DNA of 64,000 nt from Zygnema cylindricum (lineage: Eukaryota; Streptophyta; Zygnematophyceae; Zygnematales; Zygnemataceae), in NCBI GenBank assembly GCA_037447655.1, contig JBBHKE010002023.1, positions 124,001 to 188,000 of the forward strand. The letters are read 5' to 3'. Under the pieces are notes generated by a model. That model did not search any database. It was not told where the DNA came from and saw nothing but the letters and a program-made list of their open reading frames with translations. This document shows positions 59,050-64,000 of this stretch, piece by piece. Every line of letters starts with the position of its first letter. Within the stretch, counting starts at the first letter, position 1. The position numbers were made by a program, and so were the translations under genes.

Positions 59050-61260
59050 GTCCCCAAAAAAACTATGTAACTGCTATTGTTCTGAAAAATCATACTGTAT
59101 TATTAGTTGCTTTTGCACATTTTAGTTGTGATTTGAACTCTGTGATCAAATGGCTCCTGTCTTTTTCTGTAGTGTCTTTTTCTGCAGTTTACAGAAGTTA
59201 GTGAAAATTTAGTTCGATGTAGCGAAACCAGTTTACACTAGTATTGCTTCAGACGGTTGGTTTTAGACAATCATTTTTCTGTAGTTTTAAGTGTCACAAA
59301 GAGATTCTGAAAGCGTATGTTACATGGTACATCTGGTCAAAGATAGTCACAATTTCAAAAGGCAAATCTCTCAGACAGACATCAAATGATTTTGGAACCT
59401 GGGCAATTTGTGTTAAGAAACAAAATTGCAGAGTAAAATTTCATCTAATTGGTTCAATGACTTTGGAAATTATGCAACATAAAATACATCATAATAATTG
59501 GGATACACAACAAATACCAAAGAATAAAATATAACTGTCGAAAAATATATTTCCCTAATACTGCTTTGCCTGGACTCATATTTGGCAGTAGAACCTTTTC
59601 AGAACTTCCTGGACAGCCTCTTTGAGATATTGGAATGGTTTGGGGGTAAGATGAGATAAGGGAGAGGGAGAGGAGGGCGAGAGGTGAGGGAAGGGAGGAG
59701 GGGAAGGAAATGGATAAAAGGGTGGGGTGGAGAGTGGGAGGAAAGAGCAGGAGGAAGTAAGGATGGTGAATGATGACGAAAAGCAGTACTGCTTTCTGGT
59801 CAATTTACAGACTGGAATTCCGCAACAAATTTGTACTTCATAGAAAAAGTTTGTCCTTTGTGATAATTCAAGTTGATTGCATAGTTGAATGTGATTAGTG
59901 ATTTACTTCGATTAGTTGTTCATGGTTAAAAAATAGTACCGTGAGTAATTTCGAGTTCGTTCACGAATATACATAAATAAATCTGTCGATAATTTGATGA
60001 TTGACTAAATGAGTAATTTTCCTACAATGGTGTAAGGTTTATTCAGAGCCCTAAACCTGGTATCGTTTAAGCGATCGTTTAAACGTTTCAGTCCATCGTT
60101 TTATCATTTAAACCCTTTTTAACACTCAAAATTTTGTTCAAAACTTTTTTGTGCATAACTTAATGTATACCTTCATAACCTTAGAAATGTTTCTATAGGG
60201 CTCTTGTAGAGTGTGTATCATGGAAAGTCATTTAATCTTGATAAGGATGTCCGTACAACTTTCTTTGACAGAAAAGTCGAATGGTAGTTTTCAATCCGAT
60301 GGATGTTTCTTTGGTTTTCATGGTTCGCGGTGAGAATTCAACGACATTTTAATTTCAGTACGTCAATGGATATTCAATTTCAATTTCAATGGTGATCTTG
60401 AACATTTAGTTTTCAATATTGGTCAAATTAATATAATGGAATTTAGCATCCATTTTGTTAGAAGACAATACAGCATACAAGTTTAAAGTTGACTGGACAC
60501 TGGTGATGAGAATGAAACAATTGGGCATGCAGTCGTATGACATTTTTACCTCCATTTTATCAAATTTATGCACCTGTACTTCTGTACTTAATAGTTTAAA
60601 TTGTAAATTAAGTTAAAACGGTCGTTCCAACAGTGTTTTAACGTTTGAATGTTTGATTACTTTAACCGCGTGATGGCAATGCTGGATAGAACGAGGCTAC
60701 GAATTGAGTACTCTACTTTAGTTAAATACACTCGCTGCCTTTGAGGAAATTTTAAATTTTCTCTCACTGCCCGTGCTTCAAGTTTTCCCATGCAATGCTT
60801 CTCATTGGCATGATCATCAAATATTCCAGTACACAAACAGTCAATCTCAAACTTTTAGACGTAACATTTTGAAAGAGCACTATGAAGTACACTTTCAACG
60901 ATGTTGGAATATACTGTCGTCATGGTGTATATTGGTATCTGCTCTGGACAAATATGTTGAAAATTTTAAAGACTTGAAATGCATGAAGGAATTTTTAAGG
61001 TTAAGATTTATGAAAATCTGTACATAGCGTGAGCTCAAAGGAAATGATGGCACGTAAGCAGAAAATACAAAAACTACTGGCAGAACAATAAATCTTAGCA
61101 ATATCACTGCTGCAAGTTTTGCTTAAAGAAAACTTTTTTTGATTTACAATTGGTTAACGAAGTCTGTCTGGAAATTGTTACAATTTTTTTTTTGTCTGAC
61201 CGTCTTCTGTATTCCATAATAAGTATCAGGGTTTCAGGCAGCAGTTTCCTTGTCATTGAA
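59050..61260. other. intergenic between the paralogues, no gene seen
   Basis: Contains a purine-rich stretch (59650-59760) and AT-rich unique sequence. Frames around 59244 and 60773 lack coding character or splice sites. Confidence 0.5.
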
Positions 61261-61264
61261 GTTT

Positions 61265-61645
61265 CCATCTTGTTAGTCAAAGTTGCGGAAGCTTCACAAC
61301 AGAAGCATATTCAAAGGTATTCTTTCCTTCCAGTTTAGTAACAGTTTTTGTTGTATTAAAACTTTTATAAAGTTAGACAAGTTACAAAGCTTCACTGAAG
61401 AAGCGTATTTAAAGGTTAATAATCTTCTTACTTCCGGAATATACTATCGAGAGTTTCACGAACCAAATTTGCTTGAAGTTACAAAACTTCGTCAAGTTAT
61501 CCCAGTTACTGAGGCATTTTTGAAGGTTAATCTTCTTTCTTCCTTCTTCCGGAATAGTATCCAGAGATTCAGGTGCAATTCGATTGTATTAAAGTTCTTA
61601 TCAATTGATCAAGTTATAGATGCATATTCAAAGGTTAACCTTGCA
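61265..61645. repeat. diverged tandem repeat of about 100-120 bases
   Basis: Blocks AAGTTA..AAGCTTCA, GAAGCGTATTTAAAGGTTAA and CTTCTTCCGGAATA recur three to four times (near 61285, 61390, 61500 and 61610). One frame stays open for 131 codons across it but is likely a by-product. Confidence 0.65.
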
Positions 61646-62239
61646 ACATATTTTTTGTACGTTTGTATTTCTGTGTGATTGAAGAAACGTTAAAACGGTA
61701 TCTCTTAATATCTGCAATGTTGGATGACAGTTTTTGAATCATCAAATGGACAGAACTAACTGTTACTTGAGTTTTGTAAATGTAACGAACAAGTTTTTGT
61801 GAATACATGACTCCAGTAATTACTTTTCTGCAACTTAGGTATCTGATTTGTTCAATTAAATATATTTGCTACCAAATAAACTCTTTTCCTGGAAGTCCAC
61901 TTTAATTCATGAGTGACATGGAACAGGAGGTCATGTCGTGTCACCTCACATTTCATGATTCACTGCTGCTGTAATCAAACTTGAGCTCGTGGAATACTTT
62001 TGTATCTTTTTCACCTTTTTCTCTTGCAATCTTGTTTTTCACCTTTTTATCTTGGAATCTTATTTTGCCACTGAAAATCGCTTTTGACATTAGGAACTTT
62101 TGTGTATGAGGGCTTTCTTAGATTTGACAATTGTATTTCTGGTCCTGATGACGTGGACAATAAAGAATTGGTGTGATGAAAAACATAGCTAGTATTAAAA
62201 AACGTTCTGTCAAGAAGCCATAAAAAACCGCGACATAAC

Positions 62240-62259
62240 GCTAATAGCAATTCACAGTG
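62240..62259. mobile_element. isolated MITE terminus
   Basis: GCTAATAGCAATTCACAGTG followed by TA is the right end of the CACCGTG family. No partner end was found, so this is a fragment. Confidence 0.5.
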
Positions 62260-62261
62260 TA

Positions 62262-62430
62262 ATGTAATTGTACAATATCACTGTAATTGTAATTATTTCT
62301 GACACTATCGTTGCAATTTAATTGTATATGACACAATATCATTGTAATGTTAACTGTATTTGACATAACGCCATTGTAAATGTAATTATTTCTCACGCGA
62401 CGTCATTGTACTTATAATTATTTCCTGATA
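62262..62430. repeat. TGTAATTGTAATTATTTCTGACA repeat
   Basis: Three to four imperfect units of 45-60 bases (ATCACTGTAATTGTAATTAT, TGACACAATATCATTGTAAT) lie directly upstream of the second Cys-rich gene. Confidence 0.65.
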
Positions 62431-62443
62431 AGCAGCCGGAGTT

Positions 62444-63190
62444 ATGGACGCCCCTACTATTCAGTCAACCGATATTGAACCTATGCAAGAGTTTGAAGAT
62501 CGGAAGGAAAAGCACGGGTGTCTTTATGCTATGTGAGTTACTTTGCAGTTTTCCTTTTATGTCTTTTCCTTTTATGTCTTTTCCTTTTTTGTCTTTCTTG
62601 CATTTATTCCTTATGTGTCTTTCTTGATGTTTTTCCTTTCATGTCTTTCTTGCAATTTTTATTTTTTTGCCTTTCTTGCATTTTTCCTTTTTTGCACAAT
62701 TTTTTCGTCTGTCTTTCTCGCGTATAATAAATTGTCAGGATTTAGATTAGAGGAGAACATCAAACAGTAAGTTGAAAACCGTGAATTTTGTAACTTTTGT
62801 TTCTTAAGTCATTCGATCTTTTCCTTCCCTTGTCCTTTTTGTGACGTCTCATCTGAACTAAAATGTGAAAGAATTTTTTTATGCTTGGTTTTCCGTGGTC
62901 GTCGGTTGTTAGAAAATACCTGAACCAATGAGCATCTGATTATGATAATAAAGAAATCTCAGTGAACCATTGACCTTTGATTTCTATCATTCTTTTTTCC
63001 CTTGAATTTGTTTTTCGTTATGTTTACTTAATTATTATTATTATTATTATTTATTTTTTTAAACCCTTGTTTTTTTCCTCTTTTGGGTGTGGTTGTCTCT
63101 TTCAACAGGCTCTTCACATGTTGCTGCTGCTTCCTGTGCTATAAAACTTGCGAGGGCTGCCTCGAATGTTGCTGTTATTGCCTTACCTGA
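62444..63190 (+). CDS. small cysteine-rich protein B (56 residues, two exons), paralogue of A
   Basis: Exon 62444-62532 (donor AT/GTGAGT, phase 2) joins 63109-63190 (acceptor TTTCAACAG). The protein reads MDAPTIQSTDIEPMQEFEDR, then KEKHGCLYAMLFTC and CCCFLCYKTCEGCLECCCYC before the final Leu-Thr. The MDAP start, the [10 protein letters not shown] block and the [17 protein letters not shown] block are shared with protein A, and the intron cuts at the same codon and phase. This conservation across two copies supports both models more than either frame alone. The introns (576 and 447 bases) and intergenic DNA do not look alike, so the duplication is not recent. The function is unknown; CYSTM-like tail anchoring is a guess. 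Confidence 0.8.
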
Positions 63191-64000
63191 ATTTAAGGCT
63201 GCTCTGTGCCACAGTCCTGCTACAGAGTAAAGACATTTTGCAAAAGTAAACAAAATAAAGGAAAGGAAATAAAGCTGGCAGAGTACTGTTATCACAGTAT
63301 ACAGTTAAAGAACAGTTTACGGAAATTTTACGAACAGTTTACAAACACTGTTTACATTGTCAGATTATACACAGTCAGTTTAAGGAGGATTATGTGTAAT
63401 TTCTGTGAACAGTATAACAATCAGCTACAGGCGGAGTACATCCTGAGGCTACAGAAAGTTCCATGGTAAATAGTGTTGGTAAATAGTTTCTTTACTGAAA
63501 ATAGTGGGAGGAAAGCCAAACAACATGATTGCATGATTGCAGAGTCCAAAAAGTGTGGTAAGGCGTTCCTCCAATTTTGTCAAAACTCTTTTGTCAGGAG
63601 AAATTTTGAAATTACCATTGTACGAATGCTATTTTTGGAGTAAATTTTCGAGACAGAAAATCTTATGCTTGGTGGCAAAGTGAAATTGTCCCTTAATGTA
63701 CTCCCGATGCATGATAACTGGTTTATTATGACATATGTTATGTTATGAACTATCATGAAATTTTGAAAGAGATGTTGAAAAAGGAGCCCAGTGCCCATGA
63801 CTTATCCAAACATGTAGCAAGGTTTCTATGTCACACAATCAAATGTTCGAGAAGATGATTAATCATGGCCATTGAAAGCTACATTGTCCATTGGTGCAGG
63901 CTAAGTTTACATTAAATTTCATTCGATGTTTCCAAATGATTGGCCACCGATCCGTAAAAGGTACACATGTCAAATAGTCAACTACTCAATGAAACCAGAT
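63191..64000. other. 3' flank of gene B, nothing further seen
   Basis: AT-rich unique sequence, probably the 3' UTR and beyond. No splice-supported exon or repeat family recognised up to the window edge. Confidence 0.5.

Noticed and set aside
60773-61027. 84-codon plus-strand frame
   Set aside because: No family resemblance, no promoter or splice signal, composition like the surrounding DNA.
61283-61678. 131-codon plus-strand frame
   Set aside because: It runs through a diverged tandem repeat and has no domain, conserved start or splice support.

Overview
This is a 64 kb stretch of eukaryotic nuclear DNA. It is AT-rich and gene-poor, with GT-AG spliceosomal introns, one intronless tRNA-Leu gene, many microsatellites and minisatellites, several families of terminal-inverted-repeat (TIR) DNA elements and two broken Ty1/copia-type retroelements. 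There are no bacterial operons or ribosome binding sites. The lineage cannot be fixed from sequence alone. A UPF0548/DUF1990 protein that aligns best with my memory of plant members, an SPPP-rich secreted protein and two small cysteine-rich proteins would fit a plant, alga or protist, and a candidate NDUFAF4-like complex I assembly factor occurs in many eukaryotes.

Layout. 0.1-9.2 kb (minus): five exons of a very large, mostly disordered, probably nuclear protein, open at both ends. 9.3-14.6 kb: a TGTTGACATAAT microsatellite and TA-flanked MITEs. 15.1-17.9 kb (minus): a three-exon gene for a small MG-starting protein, perhaps NDUFAF4-like. 18.1-18.8 kb: one MITE nested inside another. 18.9 kb: tRNA-Leu(UAG). 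19.9-20.5 kb: a 228-bp tandem repeat. 20.5-27.2 kb: low-complexity DNA, a 10-N gap, MITE copies and a gene-fragment exon. 27.2-30.4 kb (minus): a gene for a secreted or membrane protein with a signal peptide, a huge Pro/Ser stalk and a C-terminal membrane helix. 31.3-37.2 kb: a cluster of TIR elements, several with 8-bp target duplications, one of them beside its own empty site. 37.2-46.8 kb: a rearranged copia retroelement complex with a nested 1-kb solo LTR. 46.9-47.8 kb: another hAT-like element. 50.1-52.4 kb (minus): a UPF0548/DUF1990 gene, preceded by about seven decayed tandem copies of its own 3' splice site and exon start. 53-56 kb: polypyrimidine/polypurine tract, minisatellite, MITEs. 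56.6-63.2 kb (plus): two tandem paralogous two-exon genes for about 60-residue cysteine-rich proteins.

The genes do not form an obvious pathway. The best candidates for something undescribed are the paired cysteine-rich micro-genes, the partial-exon array in front of the UPF0548 gene, and the families of short TIR elements whose insertion footprints can still be read. All exon boundaries are my own splice-site and phase reasoning. None was tested against transcripts or databases.
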